Position numbers and translations under genes: made by a program. From Platynereis dumerilii (lineage: Eukaryota; Annelida; Polychaeta; Phyllodocida; Nereididae), in assembly GCA_026936325.1 (NCBI GenBank), contig JAPTHN010000024.1, forward strand, positions 2,669,501-2,733,500: a stretch of 64,000 bases of DNA, in the 5' to 3' direction. The notes under the pieces were generated by a model. That model did no database searches and had not been told where the DNA came from. It saw nothing but the letters and a program-made list of their open reading frames with translations. Shown one piece after another: positions 12,501-27,500 of the stretch. Position 1 is the stretch's first letter, and every line of letters starts with the position of its first letter.

Positions 12501-15500
12501 AACCACCCCAGTGACCCCACTGCAGAAAATTGCATTGGCAGGACAGTCTACTACACCTTTTGTCAAAGCAACGCCTGCCGTTGCTGCGCAAACTGTACCC
12601 AATGTGCAAACAACGCCAATCAGAAGTGGAGGTTCCACTACACCTTTCATAGAGAGACCAATTGGCACTCCTGAGGTCAAAACAACACCGATTGCTCAGC
12701 AAAACACCCCCATAGCAGGACAGTCCACAACACCATTTATCAAACTAACCCCAGCTGTTGCTGCTCAAACTATACCCAATGTGCAAACAACACCAATCAG
12801 AGATGGAGGTCGGACTACGCCTTTCATAGAGAGACCAATTGGCACTCCTGAGGTCAGAACGACACCGATTGCTCAGCAAAACACCCCACTGGCAGGCCAG
12901 TCCACTACACCGTTTATCAAAGCCACACCTGCAGCTGCAGTACAAACTCCGCCAAATGTGCAGACAACTCCAATCAGAAGTGGAAGTGGGAGTCAGACAA
13001 CACCTTTCATAGAGGGACCTGTTATAGCCACTCCTGAGGCGGGAACGACACCTATTTTGCAGCAAAACACCCCTTTGGCAGGACAGTCCACAACCCCATT
13101 TATCAAAGAGACCCCAGCTGTTGCCGCACAAACTATACCCAATGTGCAGACAACGCCTTTCAGAGATGGAAGTCAATCAACACTTTTCATAGAGAGACCA
13201 ATCGCAACTCCTCAGGCTGCTACTCCAAATAATGCTGGAACGACACCCCTTGTTCAGCAAAATACACCATCAGGACAAAGCCAGTCAACGTCACCAGTTT
13301 CTGGCAATAGTCCAGCAGTCAGTACTCCTCAAGCTGTGAGAACTACACCTAATTCTGGACAGAATGGACCAGTTACATTAGCTAGCACTACACCATTGCC
13401 AATCTTCAGTTTAGCTGCAAGGTCTTCATCACCAGTTGATAAGAGAACACCAGTGATTGGTGCACAGACAGTGCTTGTGGAACAAACTACTCCTTTCAGG
13501 ACTAGTGGTTCAACAACATCTTTCACAAACAATGGTCCACGAGCAACAATTGATGATAAATCAACAACATTTTTACCAAATAATGTTGTCAGTGCGCGTT
13601 CTACAAATGATGATAAGTCTACAACATCATTTTCTGGCAACAATGGTGCACCCGTGTCTTTTAATAGTGCAAGTGCGACATTCAATAGTCAATCAACAAC
13701 ACCTGTGTCTAGTAATGCTGCATCTCGAGGCACTGTTACCTCAAGGGGCAATCCTCCAGCTACACCTGTCTTTATGGAGACTTTGAGAGCTGGTGAGACG
13801 GGGAAAACTAACCAGAATGGTGTGGGGACATCTTTTGAGGCGAGGCCGCTAGGTTCCACTACTCCTTTCAACAGGAATTCAGGTCAACCATCTCCAGATG
13901 CGGGTGTGCAGCAAACATCGACAAGAAGTGTCAGTGACAAATCAGGAAGTACCCCTCAACAAACACAACAAACGGTTAATGGTGTCCCAACAAATCAAGC
14001 AAGCGTAGGATCAACTTTGAGGTCAACGACCCCATTTGTGACGCAGGGTGGTCAAGGTAGTACTCAGCTAACGGGGGCAACAACTTTCAAGAGCAGTGCT
14101 GATCCTGTTGGTTTTGTGTCAGTGTCAAAACAACAACCAAACACGTTGCCGTTTGAGAAGACAACAGTGACTAGGTCTCAAGCCGGAGCACCTCTAGATA
14201 CTACGACAAATCGAGGACCCCCACCAACTACAAAAGTGCAGTCCGGTCGTCCCGCTGCTGCGGTCCCCACTACTGTGACAGCTAGAGGCCGTCCGGATCC
14301 TGCCATGGACCCAACTACTGTTACAGCCAGAGATCGTCCTGCTGCTGCACCGGTTCCAACTACAGTGACAGCCAGAGGTTTCAAACCAACTACTTCAAAA
14401 ACTACGTTCCCTAAGTTTTCAAATCTCAAAGTAGAATTGGTGACGCCAACCATACAGGCAGAAAGATGTCAACGTAAGTTTATTCTACAGCTTCCGCATT
14501 TAGCACCGCATGGCATGTGAATGAATTTTGCAAGGCTAAGGAGAATATTTTATCCAATGCATGATTCTCAAGGATTGTGACTTTGACTTTAGATATCTCC
14601 CACCTTTCTGAGTGCATTTTCCTTTGTCAACTCGAAAGCCTTTTTCTGATATACCTTTTCATACGCATGTTTATAAATTCCATTGTCTTAATGAGACAAA
14701 ATTTATTTTTCAGGGTTTTTACAATTGTGTTGTCTTAAAGAGACAATGATTTATTTTGCAAATTTTCACTTGAGTGCATTCTGTACACCTTAATTTATGT
14801 TATATTCTTAGATTTACAGCAAACAACCTGAAAAATTTTGATTTGCATGACTTGAATAGGTACTTTAAGTTGGTTTAACCTTTATTCATTAACGCTCATC
14901 TTCAAATATGACTTGGAGCACACCATAATCAAAGATAGATTTGCAACTAACACTGCACAAATAGTATTTACATGGCTTGTACTTATTACACAGAATATTC
15001 TACTGACACAATATTACACTAATTACTAACCAGATGTTTGCTGTGGATAACTAGCTGTTGATAGCAATGAAAACTATTATTTCAGGCCGTACAGCATGAC
15101 CAAAGGGTCCAATAAGTATTCTGCATCATTTACTTTAGTAAAAAGTTGATGTACTGTAAATAAAATAAAATTAAATTTTGTATTTGTTACTTCAACCAGT
15201 TATTCAGAGGTTATTATGAAATTGCACGTAATCTTCAACAATAATAATCATTCTTCATTCGATGTGATTTGAAAAAAATTTCATTTAGCAATTTTCAACG
15301 ATTCTTTCCCATTTAATTGTTCAGTACATTTCCATAATTGTTCATCTACATAGGACAGGCTTCAAGATCTTAGTCAGGAGTTACTGCCACAAGTGTGAAA
15401 AAATTCTCGAGGTCACAAAAACTTATCTTAGATTTTAAAATATATTCTATCTTATGTAAAAAATTGTGCTCTTTCTGATGGTGACCTTTTTAATTGTCTT

Positions 15501-18500
15501 AACAATGATCTCAAGTTGCTATCCTATCATTTAAGTGAAAAAACATGCGAAAAATGCTAATTTTTGGTGACACATTTTTCAGACATCAAAGTTTGACTAT
15601 CTATCTCTTGAAAGATATCAAAGTTTCATGATTATTGAAGGTACCATGACGTTCCCTATTGTCCAAAGTTTAAAATGGCATCCAGTTTTAGTAATTTGCA
15701 CCAATATATGCGGGTCTCTGAACAGAATATTGAAACAAAGTCAAGTGACAAAAGTAAAAGCAATTTATTAAAATGGGGTGAAGCTCCTATTTGATTATTA
15801 TTTTTTCAATGTCAGTGAGATGTTTATGGACATGAATTATATACCAATGTGTCCAGAAGGACCAGATGAAGGCAACAGACTACATAAAAATGTCCTTGCT
15901 GTGCGTGTTTAGGTTCACACAAACAAAACATGAAGCCGCTGCTTTTCAATTATGGATGTGTGAAAAAAATATGTCATTTTTCTAAATAACTTGCATTTCG
16001 TCAATTTTTGTCATACAGGTCTGAAAGTCAAACTCGTTATGCGCAGATATTTACGTTAAAACGAGTTTGTGTTATTTTTTCGATATCTGCCTCCATAAAA
16101 AAATGCAAGTTATTTAGAATTTTATTTCTGAAAACGGTAATTCCTTGGTTTGGGCTAAACTTCTCGGAAATATATGTTGTTGGTACTCAAAATGAAGCTT
16201 ATTTTCTGCTGAGATTGATGGTGTAAAAAATATTCCTGTGAAATGAATACTAAGCGAAATATAAGAAACCGCGACTTAACACCACAAAATGTTTGTCATT
16301 TAAACAAAAACATTCATACCCATGTAGTCATCGTATTTTTTGATGGATCATAGAATTCAAGTATATTTATTAGTGGTATTAGTGCAGCTTTATTACTGAA
16401 GCCAAAGACCTACAGAAAATTTTATAATATTTTGGGGGTATCTAGCGCGCCCCACTGAGGGGGGCTTTACAAATAGGGGTGTAACTTCCAAAATAAAAGA
16501 GTGGGTGCATTTTTTTCTTCAAAATTGAATTCCTGAGAAAATTTTACATAAGATAGGCTGAAATTGGAATAAATTTTGTGTAAGCTAGAAAGTGGTGAGT
16601 TTGGCAGTAATTCCTGACCAAGATCTTGAAGCCTGTCATAGGCGTATCGGAGGGGCCCCTCTAAACCTTTGAGAAAAGGCCCAAATTCGGGCAAGGAGGC
16701 TAAAAATCCGGGCAGATGATAAAATAAATATTGCAGAAAATCAGTTGTTTCCTAGCAATTTTATTGGACATGGTATAAAATTTGGATCATGAAATTCGGG
16801 CAAATGACGCTCGCCCTCCCAAAAATTCCGCCCGCCGTACGCCTATGTTCATCTAGTTTTCCTTACTTTCATTTTGTTGATACATGAATATTGAAGAGTG
16901 TTTTAAATCTCAACAGGTATAAAGACATATGGTGGAACAGCTCCGGTGAACTCCACATGCATCCTACCATTTCACTACAATGGAGAACTGTATCATCAGT
17001 GTACCCCTGTGGAGCATGACAGACCATGGTGTTCTATAGATGTCACTTATGAAGGAGTTTGGGGAAACTGTATAAGTAAGTAGTTTTATGTTACTTTGTT
17101 CTATAGAAAATCAAACAAAGTGATGTGAACTAGAAGAAGCTTGAGCCTCAAAAGAAGATATTTAGGCAAACAAGCCTATGTACTTTTGACATACACATTT
17201 CATGGGATACGAAAAGTCTTCGGAGCTCAACTTGAGAATGCTGATTTTAAGCACTAAAAAGGAAAAAATTCTTAAAGGAAAATAATTATTCAACTGTCAA
17301 CAAATTAATGACTTTGACATTTGAAAGATATTTTTAAATTGCCTTGCAAGTGAAACAATATTTATGCATTCAACTATCAATATACATTCTCATTAAAAAA
17401 AAAACTTCCATTGTCAGTATCCTATCAAGACATCATCATATAATAGTATTCCACTCGTGCTATATGACTGCCTCAATGCATTTTTCAGTACACAGTGTAG
17501 GTGGCCTAGGAGAAGGAAACGATTGCGTCTTTCCCTTCCTGTACAAAGGAATTGTCCGCTATGAGTGTATTACTGAGGATTACGACACCCGATGGTGTGG
17601 AACGACCGACAATGTAGACGGAGATCAGAAGTGGGGAAACTGTAAAGGTAAGAGCTGATCAGTAACCTTATTAAAGGGGCTATAAGCCCTCAATTCACTT
17701 TTTTTTCTAACATTGTCTTTTTATTGACTATTTTGATGGTACATGCCTACCTGAGTACAAAACCACAAACATCAAGTCAAACAAATATTTTAATTAATGA
17801 GTAATTAGCCTTTAAAAATAACTTGGCCGCCGGCTAGTGATTCTAAATTGCATGTTTTTGGGGAATCAAGGTTTTATTGCCAAGTCCAGAGTAAAGGTAA
17901 TGTCATAAAATTTTGAGAAATTCATCCTGACAATTTCTGCTTGTGGTTTCTTTAAGTAAAGCATAACAAGAAATCTTTTTTGGGAAGCCACAGTCCATTA
18001 TGTCATAATTTGCGGTTTATTAGGTTTTCTGTCATTTTCTTACCAAAAAGGTGCTGTAACCTTGCAATGCCAAGGCGAATTAGCCAAACCTCAAGTAATA
18101 TCATTTCAGGTCCCCATATTTGTCACATAAAGACATTTGAAGGCAAATATCCTAGTTTGAGTTTTTGGGCTTATAGCCCCTGTATTTGATTGACTTATTT
18201 ATTTATACATGTACTCCCATATACCTTATTGCAAGTGTATGAAGTGGAATAAATATATATATATATATATATAATGGATTAAGATAGATCCCAATGTATA
18301 TAAATATTAACTATGATGTCAAAGAAACTTAAGTAGTTGGTAGGTAGTAGGTTCTACAATGGGAAACTGTAAAGGTAAGAGCTGATCAGTAACCTTATTT
18401 ATGGATTAAGATAGACCCCAATATACATGAATATTTACCAAGATGTCTAAGAAATATAACTTTGTTTGATACAGTGGTACCTCCATTATAAGACCCCCTG

Positions 18501-21500
18501 TTGTGAGACCAACTTGTTTTATGTGACTGCTTTCCTCCCACTTTTCAATATTTTTAGTGCATTTTGCACCCTGACAAGGGACAACCCCCGCATGAGAAAC
18601 CGCATCACGACGGCAGAAGGGCTGGTCTTATAATGCAGGGACCGCTGTACCTGTTTACTGAGATGTATCAATGTGATGGATTATGCAATTATTGTGTCCG
18701 AGACATATCAATCAGTTTGGACATTGGTCATTCCATCCAAGTTTACAATCAATTTGTACTCTGCATAAAATAAGTAAAAAATCTTTCTCTTTCCAGATAC
18801 CATGTGTAGTTCATCACCCTTGCCAAAGGAGGGAGGCACTGCCAGCACCTTGAAACCTTCCACTGACATCAGCAAAATCAAAGGTATGATAATGAGGGTT
18901 TAATGAAAAAATCTTACAAATAGATGCCACATACAGATTAATTGGGGTAGGTGTACTGCAGTGATGCTGTTGGATTTTATTACCGGTTCGGGTTCTCTTT
19001 TTCTATTGACTTAGAATGATATTTACCAACATAATGCTGTAGGTAGAATGAGATTCTCATATTCTAGTATTTTATCACGATTCTGTTTCAACTTTTTTAA
19101 ATTTATAATATGAAGGTCATGTTAATCTGTATGATTCCTGAAGATACCAAATTCCTTATAAAATATGCAGAAAAAAATCAATCCGAATGTACTTGCTGGC
19201 CACTTGACCCCTGCCGTGATTACTTTATGCTTGCTATTAGTGAACTACAGCGGTTCGATCAATACCGGCAAAATCATGAAGTGAACTCGAGAACTTCGTC
19301 ATCTTGACATCCTCTCTAGTCTGTGATCAACTTCCAGGGTGAAAATATAGTTTTCGGGAGCAGATTTTTCTAAAATGCTGATCGGCCCCGAATTGCGGAC
19401 CAACCATACGGATCGTGTATTGATCAAGTGTATCGTATCGAATGTCAGCTACTGTACACTGTACAGAGCCCTACTTGCTACTTACAAATTATTATAACAT
19501 GTTTCACTCAATAAGCATTCTAGTCTCGTCCATCTTCCACCATCTCATTTTCAGGCTGCAGTTCTGACTTCTTCGTTAAAATACCGAGGACATTATCTTA
19601 CGAGGGACAGCACGACAGCACAGTCAACTCTCTTCAAGGCTGCCAGGAATCATGTAAAATAGACCCTCTGTGTTTGGCGTACGACTACAATTACCTGTTC
19701 TACATGTGCTTCCTACACACGGATGGATTTATGGGGAATGTGGTGACAGGAGTTGACGCAGAGGGAGTTGATCAGTATCGGAGGATTAAGTGCCCACTTT
19801 CAGGTAAATATAAACATTTTATATAGTGCTAATTCAAATAGTGCTAATTCGATTAAAGTTATTAGACCACCCGATTCCATGTAAAATTGAACTTACATTA
19901 AAGATTATAAATTGCCAGACTTCTACAGTACAACCCAAAATAAAGTAAGAAAAGTCCTCTGTTTACCTATTTCGCCCTCTTTTCTCTTTTCTCCTCTCCA
20001 CCCCAAATCTCCTTGCAACACCCTTTGACTGCTTACAATAACCTTAGCCCACATTAAGAACTCTATTTAGACAGCTACGTAACTGCAATTGACATAGGTG
20101 CAAAATATAAAGTAAATCAAACACAATTAGGGTGATTGTGTTTGTATTGATGTTGTTTAAATGTGATTTTGATCTAATTTTAAAAGGTAGTTTCAAGTAG
20201 GTAAAAGTAGGAAGTGATTCAGGGGTAGTCAAAAGGTGTGAAAGGGTAAAGTAGTGGCTGATTCTTCCTTCCTGCTGGGGCATTCGTAAAGTATAGCATA
20301 CACTTCCAATCAACAGAATTGTGTGATTTCCATAATGAAGTGAGTTTTAATTGATAGTTAAGCCTTAAATTACTTAAGGAGAGCCCTTCGTTGCTTGATT
20401 TGAAAACAAAACCAGACTTTTTCGTGGCATGAAAAAATGTTTGTTTAGATTTTTCAAGGAATTCATCTTCTTAAAATGACAGTTAAGTAAATTTGTTTGT
20501 TGAAATAGGTTTAATATGACTCTAATCTTTCTTTTGGACATTGTTTTATTTTGTCGACATACTAACTTTAACTGCCCATTAATACTTTAGGTATTGTAGA
20601 CTGTAACACTATGCAATCTTATTCATCTTTGCAAGAGGTTTTTTTTTAAATCTGTAATGGTGAAATGGTAAATAACTTAAGGATAATATAGTTATATTGT
20701 ATTGTCAAGACATCAATGCAGACAGAAAGAAAACATAGGTGTATAATATTCTTTGGACTAAAAAGAGGATCTCAAATTATCCTGAAAATATTAGAATTAT
20801 TCATGAAAGTTTTATCATTGAGGTCTGTGAGGTAGGTGTTCAAATGTAGTTTCAGCATGATCTACAATGTAAGATACAAATTCCCACAAACATCAGTCTT
20901 ATGTCCACTGTAAGATGATACAGAGAATGATAGGAGCTTAGAAACATGTCCAGATGAGGAGACCTTTTAAAATATGTTAGAAATCTTTGAAAATAAATCA
21001 CCTTGTGAAAGTCAGCATGTGTTTGTGCATAATGTAAACCCTTATGATCATCACTTTATTTTCTCTGTTATTTTCTTTTACAGGTTGTGTGGACTCTTTT
21101 GACAAGGTTCCAGAAACATTATCCTACAACGGCAAATTGTACCCAGCAATATTCACCCCTGAAGGATGTCAAGTGATGTGTTTGACCGAACCAACATGCC
21201 ACGCCTTTGACTTTGACCGTAACCTAAATGCCTGTTACGCTCACACAAGTGAATATATCAACGAGTTGGTGGCTCCCACTGATAAAGTGGATCAGTACAG
21301 AAGGGTGTTCTGTCCTGCACAAGGTAGGTCACAATATAAAAATTTTGAAATTCAGTCTTCAAACCGCAAACTTCAGGTTTTTGAAATATGACTGCACTGC
21401 TACAGATACGGCAACCATTCAGGCCATAAGGGACCTCTGCAATGCTGTAGCCTATTGTCTGAATAGGGAGTGTTCGCCGAAGTTACGAAGCACCAGGTGG

Positions 21501-24500
21501 CGCCGCAAATAGGGGCTTCCTGCTACCATGATTGCAGCAGGAATAGCATGGTCAGAATGGAAAAAAATAATCTCCTGACCTTTTGAATATTGGTCCTATT
21601 TCCCAAATTAAAAAAGTTTCATTCAGTGGATCACATTCCCTAGCTGATGCATTTATCAGATTGGTTTCTTTTCCATCACCTTTTTCCGGAATTAGCCTCT
21701 TTCGCTGAGGATGCCTCATTTTGGCAGATTTTGCTGTCTTAAAAATCATTTTCTGAGTGATGTCTCAACATAGGAAATTCATTTTGTTATTAAAAGTTGC
21801 AAATGTACAAGAGGAAAGATCAGTGATATCTTTTATATTTTTTTATTATTTTTTTTTCTTCAAAATACTGGATTGAATGACCCAAAAATAAGGTTTTCGA
21901 CCATTTTTGGAGGATATTGTGATGTTCTGAGGTCAAAAGTCTGCTACAAAGTTTCAGAAAATAAATGTGAATAAAGCTCATCATCAAGTACATTATTTTC
22001 CGATTCCAAAAATGTAAAAGAAATCATTGTGGATGCAATAGTCGCCAATTTATGACAAGATATGTTTTTAAACTTGTGTGTCAAAGGAATCACAAATGAC
22101 GTCACAAATCAAAATATTGCAGTCTGCAGATGCACATTTTGCTGTCATAAAAAATATTTTCTCAGTTACAGCTGAACATAGGAAATTAATTTTGGTGTTA
22201 AAAGTTGTATATCCACCAGAAGAAGGATCAATTGTAAATTATATTGGACAAATTGATTGTTTACTTCAAAATACTGGATTGAGCAACTCAAAAATCAGGT
22301 TTCGACCTATTTTTGTCCATTTTTCAGTGACATTGTGTGTTTAGAGGCTTAAAGTCTGCTGTAGAGAGAATTTTTTTTAAAACAAAACCCATCATCAAGT
22401 ATATATCATAATATTATGCAGATTCCAAAAGTATGAACAAAAATTTGTGAGTGCAATAGTTGTTGATTGATTACAAAATACATTTAAACAAGTGGGCCAA
22501 AAGAAACACAAACTAACTTGAGACGTCACATTTCCAGGCATTTTTTACTTTTACAACAAAAATTAATGATCATATAACAGTTCTTGCACAGCACCGCCAA
22601 TAGTATACTGTTTTAGGTTATCCCAATTCTTGGGCAGTATTTGCCTGATATTAATTGTCACCAGAGACTCGGAGACCTGAATAATCAAGCAAAAATACCG
22701 GTCGAAGGTGACAATATCGGGGAAATACTTCCATAATCTATCTCCTGAAATATAATTTCAGACTCAAACAATACAGTACATGTTCAGAAATTATTTAGAG
22801 ACTGTCAAGAAAGAATTTATTCATTTCACCAAAATGGCAAGAAAGCATTATTTTTTAAAACTGTGTTGTGTATTAAATTTAACCTCATAAAAGATTAACA
22901 ACATGCTGTGTTGTAGCTGTGAGCCCAGGCCCAATAATGGCAATATAACATTTCAGAATCTACTTTGAAACAGCTTTGCATTATGAGAGTGAGGCTCTGA
23001 CATGCCATAGCAACCTAGTGAGCCTCTATCTGAAACAAAACTTTCATGATTATGACTGCATTGTTATTACGCTGCTGTCAAAAAATGCAAAGTCGCGTTT
23101 ATTTTAGGGGCCGACAAGAGGATAGTGGGGGGGGCTATGGATTTTATCAGTGGTGTCAGTGTAGGTGGGGCATTTGCCCCACCACTTTTTGACCAAAGCA
23201 TGAGTGTTCTGTGGAGAAAATTTTAAGGATTTTCTGGGACACAATTCGCTGAAGGCTTCAGACCAATTTGCCCCACCACTTTTTTTTCTTTTTGCTTGCA
23301 GATGAGCGACAAACTTTTTTAGCAATATTAACATTACTGTACCCAAGGTAAAGGTGGAAACAAAACTTTTATTTTATTTTCATGTGCTGGACAAACAGTT
23401 TTTTTCTATGTCAGGAGGGAAACAAACTTTTATTTTCACCAAAAATCCATAGCCCCGACCCCCAAAGATCATCTGGTCAGCTCCTAAATAATCAAAGGCA
23501 TTATAATGCACCCCTAAAAAGTTTAAAACTATCCAACATTGCTGTTTATGTACCCATCATCAAAATGAAGAATAATTTGGTATTTTTACAATCGTTCCGT
23601 CCACTCCCGTGTTGGTCAGATCTACGGCCTAAAGTTGCAATAAGCAAAGAAAATAGCAGTATGTTACGTGAGTTTGATTCATTTGACATGCAAGGTTAAA
23701 AAGGCATTTTGTCATAAATCGGCTACTGTTGCACCCAAAATTATTTTTTTCAACATTTTTGGAATCTGCAATTAATGCACTTGATGATAAGTTGTGAAAA
23801 AAAATTTTCTCAAACTTTCAAGCAGATTTTAGACCTCGTAACATCACAATGTTGTCAAAAATAGGTCGAAAACCTAATTTTTGGATCGCTCAATCCAGTA
23901 TTTTGAGGCAAAAATTAGTTGAACCCAATATAATTTACCATTCTTCCTTCTTCTTGTGGATATGCAACTTTTAACATCAGAATTAATTTCTTATGTCAAG
24001 CCATAACTGAGAAAATATTTTTTATGACAGCAAAATGTGAATCTGCAGCATTTTGATTTGTGACGTTATTTGTGATTCCTAGAGTTGACAAACAAGTTTA
24101 AAACATATCTTGTCATAAATCGGTGACTATTGCATCCACAATAATTTTTTTTACATTTTTGGAATCGGAAAATAATGTACTTGATGATGAGTTTTATTCA
24201 CATTTATTTCCTGAAACTTTGTAGCAGACTTTTGACCTCAGAACATCACAATATCCTCCAAAAATGGTCGAAAACCTTATTTTTGGGTCATTCAATCCAG
24301 TATTTTGAAGAAAAAATAATAATTAAAAAATATAAAAGTTAGCACTGATCTTTCCATTTGTAAATTTGCAGCTTTTAATGACAAAATGAAATTCCTATGT
24401 TGAGACATCACTTAGAAAATGATTTTTAAGACAGCAAAATCTGCCAAAATGTGGCATCCTCAGCAAAAGAGGATAATTCTGGAAAAAGGTGATGGAAAAG

Positions 24501-27500
24501 AAACCAATCTGATAAATGCATCAGCTAGGGAATGTGATCCACTGAATGAAACTTTTTTTAATTTGGGAAATAGGACCAATATTAAGGTCAGGAGAGCAAT
24601 TTTGGCCATTCTGACCATGCTATTCCTGCTGCAATCATGGTAGCAGGAAGCCCCTATTTGCGGCGCCACCTTGTGTATTTTGTGTTCAGACGCTCCCTAT
24701 TTACTCTAAATAACATTGATGAACTCTTGACAAATCTATCTATAAGTCAATTTGTATTTATTGATTAATAACCATTTTCATATTCAAAATGTAAACCATA
24801 AATTATATGTGTGAAATATATATGTATATATATATATATTGTAAACAAATGAAAACTTTACCAAAATCTGGCAAGATCATTCCCAGCTTCTTCTTTCATT
24901 GAGTGAAAGATCCAGAGAGAGGGACTACCACAACTTTTGACAATTCAGTATAGATCCATCTTATTTGCCACAATCCTTGATTTACAATGACAATCACAGA
25001 AGAAAATTTGTTTCGTTTCATATTTTTATGCTCTCTATTACCAAGTTTGGGGATCATTAAAATATTACTTGACTTGAGGGTTGATATGCACTGCTGTGTG
25101 ATGAATTCAATATCTTCTGCAAATTTAGAAGTTGCTCGAATATTTGTAATCACTCAAACTTGTAGAAAAGCCTTCATTGACCTTATTTGCATTGTAATAT
25201 GGATAAAAATCCACAACCTTTTTATACCTTTACTTTTACATCTTAATTATTTGATAAATCATTACTACAAAATTACATTGTCAATTTTTTATTATGAATT
25301 TGGCATAATGGACCATCGTTTTAACCTATGTTTTCAGCCACTGCAGAACCACCAAAGGCTGCATGTAGGGACACGTTCATATATTTTCAAAACCGGCATT
25401 CTTTTGGAGGACTAGAACAAAAAGGTGTTAATCTACGTTCTCACTGTGAAGTGGTATGTCGTGAAACTTCTTGGTGCGAGGCGTACGATTGGGATATGCA
25501 ATGGAAAGCTTGCTTTTTACATGCCAAGGGATATGAACCGAAGGAGGCCAGCATGGTCAGCCAGTCTGTGCGAAGCAGATGTTCTTCACCCGATAGAGGT
25601 TGGTAATTTTAGTAATATGTCCATAATTAAGTTATGAGGATTTATACACAACAGTTAGGGCCTAAGGGTCATGTCACAGTCTCCTTATGCCAGTGTTATT
25701 TGATTTATTGTAATATGAATCGTTCTCTTGTTCATATTGACATTTCAGTCCGTGAGTAACATAAAGTTAGAAAAAGCAATAGTATTACGTATAGTACATC
25801 AATAATATAATTTTTGGTTTAAATTACAATTGTTGGAGTGGGGAGGACAGCCTTTTAGTTGCAGTTCTAGTAATATTTTTTAAAAGGAATCAGATCAAAT
25901 TTGATGTGGCCCTTGGACAATAACTATGAATTTTTGAGTGAAACATCAGATACACTTGGGTAGTCTTCTACCATGCATGGTTAATTGGCCATTCACAAGC
26001 AAACTACAGGTTTGATTTCAAAGGGAATTTCTACAAGAGCATGACAATATTAACACATTGTATCAGATTCTTTTTCATAGTTGGTTGACAGTTCACATAG
26101 TTTATATCAATAGTGTGCATGAGTCACCAATTAATATGACTTAATAAGGTTACTTATTCCAAAATAAAATGCCTTTCTGTATAGAGGTAGCAGCATGAAT
26201 CACTAAATAAATACCAATGGGCACTTCCACTTTGCAGCAATGTTGTGTCAACTTCACATTGTTGGTGTAAATTACATATGGGTAGTTGAGTTAGACATCT
26301 CATTTTTGGGCGCTAACATGCATTTTATATCAGTTAGAACCCTCAAAATTGTTGACTAACTAATATAGTACAAAACTCACATCTTAACCCTCAAAATCGG
26401 TGTCAGACTATTACGCATCTTACATATTTTGCATGAATTTAACGTCAGATTTGCATGAATCACTGCATGTTGCATGAATTATTTTACAGCTTGCTTCAAG
26501 AATAGCTTCACGACTCACAATGGTACTATGTCATATAACGGAGAAGCGCAAGATGTGGGCACTAGAGAAGCATGCGAAAAACGTTGCACGGACAGAGAAA
26601 TGTGTGCTGCGTATGACTGGGATAGTGCTTTCAGACCACAGTGTTTCCTTCACGGTCCCTTATACACAGCTACATTGTATACCGCTGCTGCTGACACTGT
26701 GACTCAGTATCGCAGGGTTCCATGGTTGGTGTTTTGTAAAAATTTTTCGATGAATTATTTCTGCTATAATCCATTGGCAAATGTCAATCTATTGCATTAC
26801 AATAGATAAATGGTGATGATACGAATTAACACTGATCTGCGAGATTGTTGAATTGAGGAGGGCTTTGTTCGGTAGGCCTATCCCAAAATTTAAAGTATGA
26901 AGGGACAAACAGATTGCACTACAGAGTAGGTCTGGCAATTTCACACCCTCTGGTCAAATTGATCGCAATAGTGTCCTCATAGCCCTTCGCTATTGGTTTA
27001 AAGGGAAAAAAGTTCCAAGTCTACCAGAAGGCATATATTTCTTTCAATGCATGAATCTTGTTTTACTCCTAATGTTATTGTTTTACTACCTATCTGCATT
27101 GTGCTACTACTTATCCTGAATATGATACAATGAAATTATCAGTAATTAACTAAATATTTAAAATACAATTTCTTCTAGATATGATATCATTTCTGCGTTT
27201 TCCTTTATTGCAGCAATAATAACTAACGACAGGCGCAACGAAATCGAACAAGTTCAGAAAGAGACTTCTACCACAATGACAACAACAATGTCAACAGCCA
27301 AAATGACCACAACCAAACAGTCAACAACATTTACAACAACAAAGCAAACAACAACAGAAACAAGTACAGAAGAACCCACAACAAAGAGAATCTCAGGAAC
27401 GACGAAACGACCAACGTCCAGAAGTTTTGTTGATGATTCCGGAGTCAATGCTGTGCTCAATCAACTAGAGTCTTCATTGTTAGACAATGCTGTGGATGAT

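Noticed and set aside
9051-14453. Several long minus-strand open frames over the mucin exon
   Set aside because: They are mirror frames of Thr/Pro codon repeats, have no borders or domains, and the plus strand is clearly coding.
24987-25415. 142-codon plus-strand frame overlapping the PAN module 3 exon
   Set aside because: It is intronic and in a different frame from the PAN module, hydrophobic by AT-rich composition and without motifs.
25599-25604. The stronger-looking donor gtaatt for PAN module 3
   Set aside because: Its use would change the phase and meet a stop shortly inside the next PAN exon, whereas the donor at 25598 keeps phase 1.
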